Shown: positions 45,465 through 57,420 of the stretch, piece by piece | Position numbering within the stretch: position 1 is the first letter of the stretch | Layout: each line of letters begins with the position of its first letter | Source of the DNA: Trileptium ribeirensis | Lineage: Eukaryota; Nematoda; Enoplea; Enoplida; Thoracostomopsidae | DNA: 64,000 nucleotides | Direction of reading: 5' to 3' | Assembly: GCA_030248225.1 (NCBI GenBank) | Contig: JASANE010007307.1 | Location: forward strand, 50,665 to 114,664 | Made by a program: the position numbers and the translations under genes | Notes under the pieces: model-generated | The model's database searches: none | The model's input: the letters and a program-made list of their open reading frames with translations, nothing else | Told to the model about the DNA's origin: nothing

Positions 45465-46082
45465 ACCATTCTTTCCTTCATGGTACATTGCGTATCGTTG
45501 AATTTGAATCTTCACAAATCCGTCCACCAGAGGTGAGCTTGCCTCGCATCCAATCGAGGCGCGATTCATGTTGAAAACAAGTCGATTAAGCAGGCAATAC
45601 ATTGGACGCATGCAGCCTGGATTTAAACGACGACAACGACGGGGCATTGACGATTTCATTTGATAGCGAGTTCCTGAGGCGAACGGATCGATAATAGAAG
45701 AATCTCCTACAGTCTAAGCGAGGAATATCTAATGTCTCAAGTTTAAAATTGTGAACCCTATTACCTTGAAACATAGTAGAAAAGAATTCGGCAAAATTCA
45801 GCTCCACCCTATCATGCGTCATATTATAGATAAGAATACGATTACAGCGTTGTCGCCTAGATTCCAGTGTCTGGAAGCTCAGATGTTGTAGTCGGTCTTC
45901 ATATGGCCAGTGGCGAATCGTAGGTATGAGCTTCGCGCCAGGCGCTGCACTTTCTCAATAATCTGTATATCTCAATCGTAGTAGGGGACCAGACGTTTAC
46001 AGCGTACTCTACATGTGGCCGCATTAGGGATCGATCGATATACATGGAGCCAAACGAACTTCGACCAAAATTGAAAACTTTA
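45465..46082 (-). pseudogene. CR1-like LINE 3' fragment inserted in the tandem array
   Basis: On the minus strand from about 46060: SLMRPHVEYAVNVWSP, then after a frame change RHWPYEDRLQHLSFQTLES, RRQRCNRILIYNM, FFYYRSVRLRNSLSNEIVNA and LSSFKSRLHASNVLPA (stop near 45586). This is the thumb and C-terminal tail typical of CR1-type RT proteins. The tandem unit breaks off near 45464 and resumes at about 46083 (GCGAGCGAACAACAACATGC). Confidence 0.8.
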
Positions 46083-46210
46083 TGGCGAGCGAACAACAAC
46101 ATGCGTGCAACCGTGGTTTTCGTGGAATTAAGCTAGTACAGCACAGTCAAACGTAATTTGTTGCTATCGAACAACGCTAGTACTTGAAGGGTTGATACAT
46201 TACTCGTATT
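46083..46210 (-). repeat. Remainder of the interrupted tRNA-like unit
   Basis: GCGAGCGAAC, ATGCGTGCAA, TAGTACAGCACAGTCAAACG and GTAATTTGTTGCTATCGAAC continue the tandem unit cut by the LINE fragment. Confidence 0.65.
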
Positions 46211-47125
46211 TTCGGGAGTCGAATCTACGATATGGGTAAACCAGTTCAATAAACAAAAACCTTATATATTATTACTAATAATATTGTCTAAGAGTCGGGC
46301 TTATAACTGTCAACCACACCTAGTGTTACCGTTCCGAAAATTCTGTCGGCCTAATCCTACATTTCCAACAGCATCTCAACCGCACACAGATCAAATTCTG
46401 CAATGACGTATTTTTTAGTTTTAACGCAACTGCATTTAGTGGACTTCGTCAATGGAAACACTACTTCAGGCGAAGAAAAGACAGTAGACTCTAGTCTTCT
46501 TAATATATTATTGATAAACAAATTGTCTCAGGACATTAAACTGATATATTGTCGACTCTGTAATTTTAAGTGTAACGCGACTCAGCACAGCCTTGTATAA
46601 TCTCAATACAACTTACTATTTGGCAAAATTAAAACCACCGATGGACCCTGCTTACTGTAAAGGCCAGTCCGTCGCCAAAAATAACCACCCTTCACCAGAT
46701 ATCCCAGATATAGCCGAATGTCCAACAAGACAGCGTTGACAAAGATTCGTCCAACTGCATGCTGTCAGTGTAACAAATATATATTACGGCAAGAAGTGTT
46801 TAGAATGCGGCCTTGTGAACTTTGGCTGCACTACAACAGTGCACTCCGAAAGAACATAAAAGTTGTCAAAAGCATCGCATCATACGACAAAAGATTAATA
46901 AACTACATAAAATGCCAAATCATTGCCGACCGTATCTGTGCTGAATAACTCTCCTGAACCTTAGCAACAGTTCGAATTAACAGCCTGCTAATATGACTAA
47001 TGGAGAAATAAAATATAGAATTATGTAAGAAATATATAGTGTATAAAAATATGGGCCAGCGGTACGTCTTTGTCAAACACACGAGAATGATGCACATACT
47101 GGCTTTACTACTACTGTAAAGTCAG
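46211..47125 (+). other. AT-rich sequence with a weak zinc-finger-like remnant
   Basis: A frame from 46718 reads PTACCQCNKYILRQEVFRM followed by RPCELWLHYNSALR. The CxxC...CxLWxH spacing is reminiscent of PHD-type fingers in some LINE ORF1 proteins, but the final ligands are missing. No other signal. Confidence 0.25.
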
Positions 47126-47205
47126 GCAGAGATAGCTCAGTCGTCAAAGCGCCTGCTTTCCTATCCAAAGACCGGAGGTTGCGGGTTCGAATCCTAAACC
47201 AGCTA
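47126..47205 (+). repeat. tRNA-derived SINE head
   Basis: GCAGAGATAGCTCAGTCGTC includes an A box (TAGCTCAGTCG). About 50 nt later GCGGGTTCGAATCC gives a near-perfect B box. The D-stem and T-stem pair imperfectly, so this is a SINE head or tRNA pseudogene. It shares GAGATAGCTCAGT with the 44.6-45.4 kb units. Confidence 0.7.
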
Positions 47206-47299
47206 ATCCTTTCAGTGGCTGTTTTGCCTATTCCTTCGTATTCAAGCTCCTATTGCGAGATCCAAGTAAAAATATATATATTACTGTTATATTTTGGGT

Positions 47300-50200
47300 G
47301 TTATATTGGGGTAGGGATTGGATGGGAAATTTTTATTATGCCGGCTGTAAGAGATCAAATACGGGAGGGAATGGTCCATGAACATTGATGGGAACGCCGT
47401 GTGGCCAGTAGTATAATGCTTGGGATGCTCGGATGGCCCGAGTTCGTGTTTTCCCGTGATTAGTATCTATGCCTTAATTTTTTCGTTGCTGTGTGGCTAA
47501 GCTCTAATCACTCTTGCTCAAGATAGTCGAGCACCAAAGACGTAGCAAGAATATTTAATAAAGTAGTATATATATATATATAAAGTATTAAAGCACACAA
47601 TGGTTTAAGCTCTCGTAGACTCGACTCGCGGCAATATTGTTGTGTACCGTTCTTTTCAGATCACTATTATATATAACTCCACCGGTAACTTTCGTTTAGT
47701 TCAAGCTCTCACTGACCTGACCACTCAATTCTATTTATCTCGCTCGTCCCTATTTTTATTAGCGTTAAGGTTAGGTTATGTACTATTTTACTACTCTTAT
47801 TGTGAGGTTGATACAACCGCCCCCGGCTGGCTGACAGCTGTACGAGTAATCACGTACCTGAACCTAAATTCTTAGATTTACGCTAATACAGTTTCTCATT
47901 TGATACAATCGCCCCCGGCTGGTTGACGACTGTACGATTATTCAATAATCTTAACCTGAGTCTTAGGAGTGACGCTATTACTTGCCGGTTATAATAATGT
48001 ATTCAATCCCGACTGGCTGGCACGCTACGCTATAACTAGTTAGTACCGGTCGACACCAAAGACGTAGCAAGAAGATTTATTCGCAGAGCAAGATAAAATA
48101 TTAAAGCAATAGTACCCGTTGAATATGGCGGCCGTGCTAGTCTTAGTACCGTTCTTTTTAGATCACGTTAATAATTCCACGGATAATTTACTCCGTATCC
48201 ATTCTCTTCATACTCGACCACTTAAGCACATTCCTTTAGCTCGTCCCTACTCTTTACTAAGGTTAAGATTAGGTTATAGCTATACTCTATTACTCCTCTT
48301 GTGAGGTTGGTACAATCACCCCCAGCTGACGATGCACGTTTATCTAAGTACCTTAATCTCAGCCTTAGAATATTGCTCTAATACAGATCCTTATTTAATC
48401 TAATTGCCCCCGTACAGCTGGCAATGGCGTTAAGGTTGAGTGATAACGATTAACTTTAGTTTAGCTATTACGTTACTCTAATAAAGCTCTTGTGAGTTGA
48501 TACAATCGCCCCGTACAGCTGACGATGTATTATTATCTGGTTACTTTAACCTGAGCATTAGAGTTATGCTATTACGTGCCGGCTGTATTAGTGTAATCGC
48601 CCCCGTACAGCTGGCAGGCTAATTAAATATAACTGCGTAGTAGCGGTCGACTACTATTTAGTTTCTTTGCTCAATCCCTAGGCCCTCGACCAATTGCCAA
48701 CTGGCTGGTGATGAGACAGGAGTGTCTCAAGGTAGTTATTCGAATCCACAAATCTACTTGCCCTGGTCTTCTCAAGAATAACACTTCTTGCTAAGTTGCT
48801 CCCGTGCAGCTGACAACCCAACAAGTCGTGCTAATAACACCTGAACCCACCTGATACTTCTCTTCAGGGGCTATAGTCATTCAACGCTTGAGGCCGATAG
48901 TATGAAATATTACTAGCCATTACGTTGTCACTTTTAGTATCAGTTATGAACCATATGATTTTATTTGAGAAGTTAATAATTATTAGGTTTAAGGTATATA
49001 CCTACTTGTGAATATTCTGAGCCAATGGCGCACAATTATACACCTTTCTTTAGTCAAAAGTCAGAGAAATCGGAGCAAATGACCCTTGAATTCCTGCTAT
49101 CTACGCGTAAATCTTTACGTCAGTTAGTTTAAATATCGAAATTCAGCCATAAAAAAGGTATCTCCGTAAGTCGCTCCCGGAACTAGAATGAATAAACACA
49201 CTCCATGAGCAAGCCTTTCACCAATACTGACGCAACTGACTACCATAAAATGGTAGCACCCGATCCAAATTAATAAAACAATATTAACGTGGGATTATCA
49301 TTTATGCCGAAAAACCCGACCTTTCGTGAATGCAACACAACACTACTACTACAATCTTCAAAACTAAAGCTAACAATATATTAGCCAACTAAAACAACTG
49401 ATGCGATTTATGCAAATCAGGACAAACAAAAACAACAAAATTTATTAAATTCCAGGTTTGGGAAGCTAGTGAGATAGGGGGCGTATAAAACTAAAAATAG
49501 TGAAAACTTAAATTTGTGGGCTGGGATGGGGGAATTGTAAGAACGTTTATTATAGGCAAGATAAAATATTAAGGCACGCAACGTATAGCACCCGTAGGTT
49601 GAGTTCACGGTACTATTCTTTAGTACCCGTGTAGGTTAGGTCACGCTTAGGCTCCACCGGTAACTTTTGCACAATTTCCATTTTAGAATTTTATGCCACT
49701 CTGTCACTCGATTGTCTCTCACTTGGCTATCCTGGTTTCTATATTTTTAAGCTTAGGTTATGTACTATTCTATTAGTCGTCTTGTGATGTTGGCCCAACT
49801 ACTCCCGACTGGCTGGCAGCTAATTACCTCATCCTAAATCCTTAAATTTACAATAATACGATCCTTATTTAGTTGGTTATGGTTCTACTGATGTTAAGTT
49901 GAGTTTAGATTAGATATTACTCTGATACTGTTCTTGTGAGTTGGTACAGCACTACCCTCGACTGGCTGGCACACTGCACGACTATTTGATTACATTAACC
50001 TGGACCTTAGATTTACACTACTACTTGCAACTTATATTAAACAAGCCGCCGCCGACTGACTGACGAACTACGTGTCCGAGGTATAGTAGACTACCAGGGG
50101 TCCCAAGGCCTAAACTTTATAATTGCTGTTTTCAAAAAATTTATTTCCCCAAAATCTCTATTATATGGGTCCCTAAACCTTTAGTTTTCAAAATTTTAAA

Positions 50201-53200
50201 TTTTTATCAAAATTCTAATTTTTATGGAGTTAATTTGTATAAAGTCCTTTCAATTTATCCACTAGCTAACCTATGGTTAAGAACTTTTATTTTTAGTTGA
50301 TCAGTCTTGATGTTGGTTTCGGCAGGAAGAGTTGTTTATTGAATAACTATGTTTTATATACATTTGATTTAATAGTTTCGAAAAATTGGGGATCGATTAC
50401 ATAACATAGCTAATTGGTCTAGTCAGTATTAACGTGTTATCGCGGCGGTGTTTGTTCGGTTTTGGACAATGATAGTAGAAAGTGAAAAGAATTTTAAGAT
50501 TTTTAAGCATTGGCGGATATTCTTTTGGTACTATTGGCTTTGCTTCATGTCATTTTAACACAAAAAAAGAATTGCGTTACGAAGTCAGCTTTGGCGTTAT
50601 CGGTTTTAGTCTTGTGTGGACTTGTTGGCATAAAGAACAATGCTTATTACTAGGAAAGCGGCATAAATAGGTAATTTTAGCACTAAATAGTGATTAAATT
50701 TGTAATATTATTATCCCAATAAAAAGAACTGGCAATAATTTTAGTAGGAGTAGTAGGATACCAACTATAATAGACTTAGTAATACGTAAAAAATTTGGCC
50801 CGCATGTCGAATGAGCTTACCTAGGCGAGAGTGCAATTTGTTCCGAGTGTAGTAGTACTTGTGGGGTCGACATCCAGCCGGGGTCGGTGTGACAAGTCGT
50901 ACTATTTTTGAGTGGACGGGGCGAGTGAGGGGCGAGGGTTCGATTACCCTCACTAGTCGCCACTAGATCTCAATTAGTATTCTTGGCCAGCCAGCCGGGG
51001 GTCGTACAAGGTAAGAAACTTCTACTGAATAGTAAGCGACCGCTACTATCCAATTTTAGTAACGTAGTTCGACAGAAGGGCGGGATCGGCTTAATTAAAA
51101 TAACTGGCAAGTAATAGTGTAAATCTAAGGTCAGATAAAATCAATCAGATGTTCATACGGTAATACCAGCCAACCGGGGTACTGCTGTGCCAACCGACAA
51201 GGGCGTATCAAAGTAACAGATAACCTAATCTGAACCTATCACACAAACCGTATCAATTAAATACTAGTTGTGATAACCTAAACATAAGAACATAGGCCCA
51301 AGATACTTAATTACTCTACTCTAAATTCATAACCTAAGCTTGATATTAGCAGGAATAGGGATAGCCGAAAAGTGCCGTGTGTCACAGCCGACGGGTAATA
51401 CGTGGTCAACCAGTGTGCCCAATATTTTATCTTGTTGTAATAAACATTCCTTATATGTGTTTGCTGCCTACTTATCTAACGCACGAATGACTAGACCAAC
51501 TTACGCTGCAACGCTAAATATAAGGCAAGATACTGATAACATAAAGTAAGGAAGCGTGGCAACCAAATCGTCCCACCGGCATACTACTGGCCACACCACG
51601 GGCCACGCAATCTTCAGTGACGAATCCCATCCCCTTTCCAATACTACCGATAGCCGTCATAATAAGAAATTCCCATCCAAATCTCCTCCCCACCAAAACA
51701 TTCTAATATAACACTACTTAAATACAACTGCGTAGTAGCGGTCGACTACTATTCATTCATAACTTTTCTCAGAAGATAAGCCCTCGACTGGCTGGCCTAT
51801 CGGTCAATTTGGGATAAATTGTGCTCGAGATGGTAATTCGATTCCACAACCCTTACTCGCCCGGTCTACTCAAAACTAGTACTCCTTGTCAAGGCGACCC
51901 GACAAGCGCACTACTACCAACGAGCCCACCTGTTATTGTCGCCCTGGTTTTCTCACTCGACACTAAAGGCCGAATTCTTAATTATCATTAACTAGTATCT
52001 GTTATTATACTATAACTCCAATTAAACAACTTATGGCCACTTCGGTTTTACAAGGAGCAATAATATTATTAGAGATATATTACCGTGATTTATAATATAT
52101 ACTTATTTGTGAATCGAATCATTATTTCCAGTCCATTCTTTCATCAAAGTCACCACCTCTAAAGCCAAATCTAAGAATCAATAGATAGCCCGAGTTCAGC
52201 GTGCTTCTTACGCTCTAAAAATACAGAAGCCAAAAATAAATAGTTTCCTCACGCAAAACTTCTGTGCGCAATAAGTGTTAAGCATCGATAAGCATGTCAA
52301 AATATCAAACAAAAAGTCCCAATGAGCTCATGTAACTATAATCCGGAAGCTTGGTACATCTGCGATACATACGTAACATTAAAGCAGACTACAAGTATAT
52401 GCTGACGTCCTGGGTTAGCTATGTAACCGATCAGGGATAAAACAAAATATTACATATAAATAACCCAGACACTTCAAATCAGTAAACAATAAATAATTTA
52501 CGAAGTTTGGACCAGCCACAAAGTAGGAAGGGGGATCTAACGGTAAACGGAAACGGTTATAGATACCTCGCCCCTTACATGCCCGGTCTTCTCAAGAGTA
52601 GTACTACTTGTTCCGCCAACTCCGACTGGCTGCCAGACTTCACAAGTAGCGCTACTAAATTTCTTCGGAACCCACATACACTCTCGCCCGGGTTTGCTTA
52701 CTCAACACTTTAGGGCCCATATTGTTACGTATTACTAGAGCTTACTACAGTTAGTACTACCGCTCCTAATATAATTATTGCCACTTCTCGATCCGGGTTT
52801 TAATTGGAATTATTATTACTAAATAATTTAGTACTTGAGGATACGGTTTCTTATATGTGTAGCTAACTCCACTAGTACTCAGTTCTTCCCAATTCACGAT
52901 AAACAAACCCGCAATAACTCCATGAATTTTAAAGCATTCTCCTACGTGTGATTTTATTATGTTCGAATGAGGGTAGGGGTGGACTATAATTTATTATGAC
53001 GGCTATTGGATTATTAAATTGGGGGAGGATTCGTCACTCGAAAATGTGGTGTCCGTATTCGTGGCCAGTAGTATGCCGGTGGGGATGATTAAGTGTCTTT
53101 CTTGGCGCGCGTTATTTTATCTCGACGTACTTCAGTTCCTATTGCGCTGTGGTGTGGCTAATCGATTTGCTCGATATTCAGTTCCAATACAAAACCAACA

Positions 53201-54000
53201 GAGCCGAAGTTAGAAAGTTTATTCAAAGTTAGTATAAAACAACAATATTTATCGTACACCGGTTCGGTTCCAGTTATTTAGTACACCACTAATTGAGCCA
53301 ATTATGCCTTATCAATTTTGAATAACTTAGCCACTCAGTTGTAAAAGTGCCATTAAGATTTGGTTTAGCCTTCGGTTCGTTTCACTTTGACTTTAGTTGA
53401 GTGAGCGTTGCTTATTTTCTCAGACTCAGGTTTGAGCGCACAATTATTCCAAGTGATAACCTGCTGCTTGAACTTAGGGTATGTATTAGTTAGTCCCTCT
53501 TGTGAGGTTTGTACGAAGCCTTCCGGACGGCTAAACCCGTACGTTTATTTCGTTATCATAACCTCTTAGGGTCTTAGAATTAATTTTAGCTACCTTACGT
53601 TAACGTCCCTGCTTCCGGACGGTTAACTGAACGCGTGTTAAAACTGATATAACTGAGCGCGTGTTAAAACTGATATATATATATATACTTGATTATGATT
53701 AAGTTACGCCATGCTATCTCAATTTTATTTGGGAGGTTAACAGGAATAAGATAATTAAATAACGTAGTAAGTACCTATATGTTAGCGCGAATTGAACTCA
53801 ACGTTAATTTTTGTAAGGCTCCTCCAGAATAATTCGGATCACCTTGAACGTGCTACTTCCGACTCGGAACTGATGTCTGCGATATACACGAACTCACAAT
53901 TTAAACCATGAACCATGCCAATAAGTCGATAACAATTAAGTCCGTCGTTAATCAATAAAAATCAGAAAGCTTCGTGTCAAAATTCGAAAAGTACGTATTA
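47300..54000. repeat. Modular higher-order repeat block with an inverted section
   Basis: Three interleaved modules recur. (1) CCCCCGGCTGGCTGAC units near 47820, 47912, 48010, 48325, 48410, 48510, 48600, 49808, 49955 and 52620, complementary near 50875, 50990 and 51170. (2) GTGTGGCCAGTAGTATAATG-type blocks at 47320-47440, 52970-53120 and inverted at 51570-51710. (3) TACTYGCCCGGTCTTCTCAA...ACTTGT blocks at 48755-48900, 51840-51990, 52575-52710 and inverted at 50800-50960. AGATAAAATATTAAAGCA starts sub-blocks near 47581, 48088 and 49558, and is inverted near 51430. CACCAAAGACGTAGCAAGAA occurs at 47531 and 48052. Short open frames are shadows. Confidence 0.6.
50090..50290 (+). other. Possible left end of a large inverted-repeat element
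   Basis: CAGGGGTCCCAAGGCCTAAA at 50095 and GGGTCCCTAAACC near 50167 are mirrored on the minus strand near 55066 (CAGGGGTCCGATAGGCTAAA) and 55013 (GGTCCCTAAAATTT). hAT-like ends are possible, but the outer 8-mers (TAGACTAC and ACATTCTT) do not match. Confidence 0.35.
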
Positions 54001-55066
54001 CTTTGGCTAGGTAATCTCAATCAAGTAAGAAAATCACAACAATAGATGCCGTAGTAAACATAAAGTCGAAGCTATTGCCAGTGTCGCATAATTCGAGCCG
54101 AAAACACAAAATATCAGTGTAGTAAGCTGATGATTATGTCCGCTGATCACCAAACTCAACTAGGACTCCACTCAGACTGAATAGTGAAAAACAAAGACGC
54201 TAACACATGTTAGCTACAACTGAAAACGAGGCTAATTATGCAAATTAGCACGCAAACAAAGCAAAACGCGAAAACAAAGCAAACAAAACCCACGGACGTA
54301 GAAGAGAGGGAGGGGTATAATAAAGAAATTGGTGATCCATTCCGGGTTTTTAGGACTTTTTGGGTTTTTGGGGCGGGTTTGGGCCGGAAACCCCCCTGGT
54401 AGTCTGGTAAACCCCTAACACAACGCACTTCTTTGCATAACAATGTCGAAACCAAGAACTTCAGATTCCGCGCAATTCTTTGTGCTCCAACATGTAAAAC
54501 ATCCAAATAAACAATACACAGCGATTCTGGAATAGAGGGGTTTGTTTCAATATTCCCAAAATCTGATATAGGAGTCGAGTACCTATAAGCTACTATGATA
54601 TTCGTACACGCAATTCTTTGCGTGATTACCACAATTAAACTACTAAGGAATAAATCAGAACTAGTTAAAACCTCGTGCCGAGAAGGTAACATAAGCCGTT
54701 CGTATAAATACGCGGCAACACATATGTAAGACGCGACCGAAACTCTGAAGTAACGCCACTACATCTATAGCTAGGTAATTACAACGAGCATAGTTTAAAC
54801 AATATGGTTGCAGCTTGCTAAAGTATATAAAAACAATTAGGACGAATAACGACAAGTTCCGCCACTTCCGTAAAAATTCAGAAACAAAACTGAATAAAAC
54901 AAAATCAAAACCACACTTTAGTTTTAGCTAATAGGATTAAGTATGAAAACTAAGTGTAGGATTAAATTAGGAAACAAATCTTAAGAACTAAAATTTGAAA
55001 TAAATTTTAGGGACCAATAAATAAATAAAACCAAAATTCTGAGGATTTTAGCCTATCGGACCCCTG
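54001..55066 (-). other. Unassigned sequence ending in the mirrored CAGGGGTCC end
   Basis: Mostly AT-rich with no gene. The 160-codon minus frame at 54692-54210 has no recognised domain. Its right border carries the inverted counterpart of 50095. Confidence 0.35.
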
Positions 55067-55369
55067 ACATTCTTCAAAAATGGAAAGGGCAAACCATAAT
55101 CTCCACACCTAGCTATGGAATATTTCTAATATATCTGATGAGAAATTCGATTGATAATCTCAAATTTAGTGTGCTAAAGGTCCACGGTAGTTGGGAATAA
55201 TATAAATGTTCTGCGCCCACTGCATTCAGGAGCCGAAGAACTCTGAGAGGAGCGAATAAAATGTAGGCCATGCCTTCGTCGATATATTGAGCCTAAGCCA
55301 TACCCTTAGCGTAAACTGTGAGATATATATTTAGCCTAACTGCCTTAATGGAGGAACCATAAAGAATAA

Positions 55370-55700
55370 AACCTTGCGAGCATATTGGCAGTCCCTAGGG
55401 GTACGACCATACGTGGACCCAGTTCCGAAGTCTAAAGGAGAAACGTTCAGGAAGTTCGGTTTGGGGCAGGGGGAATGTGAGCCTGCCAGCAGCGGCGCGG
55501 ATGTCCTTGGGAAATGGGAGGTTTTGGGTCGAAGTACCACCGCGAATGTACCTGTGGTTTCATTTGTATATAGTGTGTAACAGGACTGTTCCGGTCTGTT
55601 ACGTGTGTCTTCGTGTACGTGTACGCTTCGGAGTCGCAACATTCAGCAAACAGTAGGATTTGAAATATAACCTGTTTTAATAAAGGCAAAAGCATTTATT
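55370..55700 (+). other. Possible solo LTR or promoter-like block
   Basis: A GC-richer block contains TGTGAGCCTGCCAGCAGCGG followed by CGCGGATG, then a TATATA box near 55567, a hairpin GTAACAGGAC-TGTTCC-GGTCTGTTAC (about 55577-55602) and AATAAA near 55680. This order fits a retrotransposon LTR. No second LTR, primer-binding site or gag-pol was found. Confidence 0.3.
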
Positions 55701-56890
55701 AATGGAACTCTGGTATAACTCGGGCTAATTTTATCAAAGTAAATTCGAAATAGCATGCCATATGGTGCTATGGCTTCGTCTATAGTGACGTTGCACTTAG
55801 TAACCTATGTTGCCTCTACATATTTTCTTAACATTTGTCATTTATATATGTATATATGTTTCTGTGTTACGATCTACTACTACGTGCCTTATTTCATATC
55901 ATTTTCATATGGCATCATTGGAGTTTTAGTTGAAGTGCCTGATGTGGACTTATGTAGAAAGACCTTAAATTTTTCAACTTGGTAGGAGTATGAATCGCGG
56001 AGACAAAGAGAAGAAGGTTTTGGGGCTGCGAATACGGTATTAAAACTTTTCAGAAACCCTTGAAATTTTTCAGAACTCGACCAGTCGAATAAATAGAGGG
56101 TTCAGGCAGAAAGACGTGCAGACTTTTTATATAGCTATATATAGACAATGAAACATATTTTTGTTAAACATCATTAGTTTTGCGGGCGAAAATTTGGTAG
56201 GCATGTGTATATATTCATAGACGGTAAACAAAGAAGGAGGTGAGTTTGAAGCCCGGCGGTGGTCTAAGCGGGACCCGCTCGCGGACGCCGTCCCACCGAG
56301 TGGTCTCCAAAGTGGCGCCTCGACCCCGATCCCGGTTTGTATCCTGCCCTATAGTCCTTACACCCTGGGAGGCCTCGAAAGCTCACATGTTGTCATTAAA
56401 AAATAAACACAGCTTTCCAGACAAACATGCCCACATATAATGTTCCCGCACGGTTAGGTTGCTGAGATAGGAAGTCTGAGGTCGGCATTCTATCAAGCTT
56501 CGGATTGTACTTGGACAATTATCCTCATTTATCGCCAGGATCGGATGAACTAATTGATAAAGTGTTGCTAAACTTTGAAAGACAGCGGCTTTTAACTCAT
56601 GTTTTAGAACAATCTCAGGGTTTCTACTTGTAAAAGAATAGATGCATCGCACAGCACGTCGCGGCCTGAACAAAATACAGATACGCTTAGCTTTGGGGGC
56701 AGGGTAGGAGTTAAAAACTACACTATTTTACGAAAATCACTGTAAAGTATGACAGGGTTACGCGTCCGTTAATAGTGATGGACATGAACAGAATACAACC
56801 GTCATTTTTTTATAAATAATCAAGTATCCTTTTAGATTATATATGCTAGTATTCCGACACTGTAGGTTATATAAATATATTTCGTAATTT
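55701..56890. other. No gene recognised
   Basis: Short frames lack domains. A GC-rich patch at 56240-56370 stands out but is unassigned. Confidence 0.35.
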
Positions 56891-56935
56891 GGAGACAATC
56901 TTAGTTTCCCCTAAGCCATCGCTTTCCTATTTTAC

Positions 56936-57420
56936 GTACCAGGCAAGAATTAGTGAATGACTCGCAAATAACAACATAGATTGACCGACGATCGCTAAGT
57001 AACCACCCCCTGAAATTAGGTGCTATATTGGGATCAATGGGTTTCGCGTTACAGTTTGTATTATTGGCTAACTGGTAGGAGTAATCTCTATACCCGCCGT
57101 GGCATATAGCCAAAACATCACAACACCTCAAGCAAAATATTTGTAGTAGAGCCTTAAATCAAAACCGAATCATTTACAACAATTCTTCCCTGCGATTACA
57201 AAAACATTTATTTAGTCTCGTTGATAAAAAAATTTCACTTCCATCATCGCACTTAAAACATAGATCGTTACAAATTCGCATTTATCAGCCGATCGTGAAA
57301 GCGACACATGCACCGAAAAAAAATTTTTAACGACAGCAACCATTCCGAAACCGACACCGGCAATTTCAGAGATCCACAATTCCTGGTCATAATTCCACCA
57401 AAGAATGCTTTTGTTCATAT
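56936..57420 (-). other. Two candidate minus-strand exons, unassigned
   Basis: At 57418-57320 a frame starts MNKSILWWNYDQELWISEIA followed by GVGFGMVAVV. At about 57010 an acceptor-like TAATTTCAG precedes GGYLAIVGQSMLLFASHSLI and a donor CTG before GTACGT at about 56938. Both predicted segments are hydrophobic, as in a membrane protein. No family is recognised and the link between them is speculative. Confidence 0.2.

Noticed and set aside
47126..47205. Functional tRNA gene
   Set aside because: A and B boxes are good, but D-stem, anticodon arm and T-stem pairing are poor, so it is a SINE head or pseudogene.
47300..54000. CRISPR-like array
   Set aside because: Repeats are diverged, irregularly spaced and partly inverted in a eukaryotic context, with no cas genes.
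54210..54692. 160-codon minus-strand open frame
   Set aside because: No recognised domain, low-complexity hydrophobic end and no splice or promoter context.
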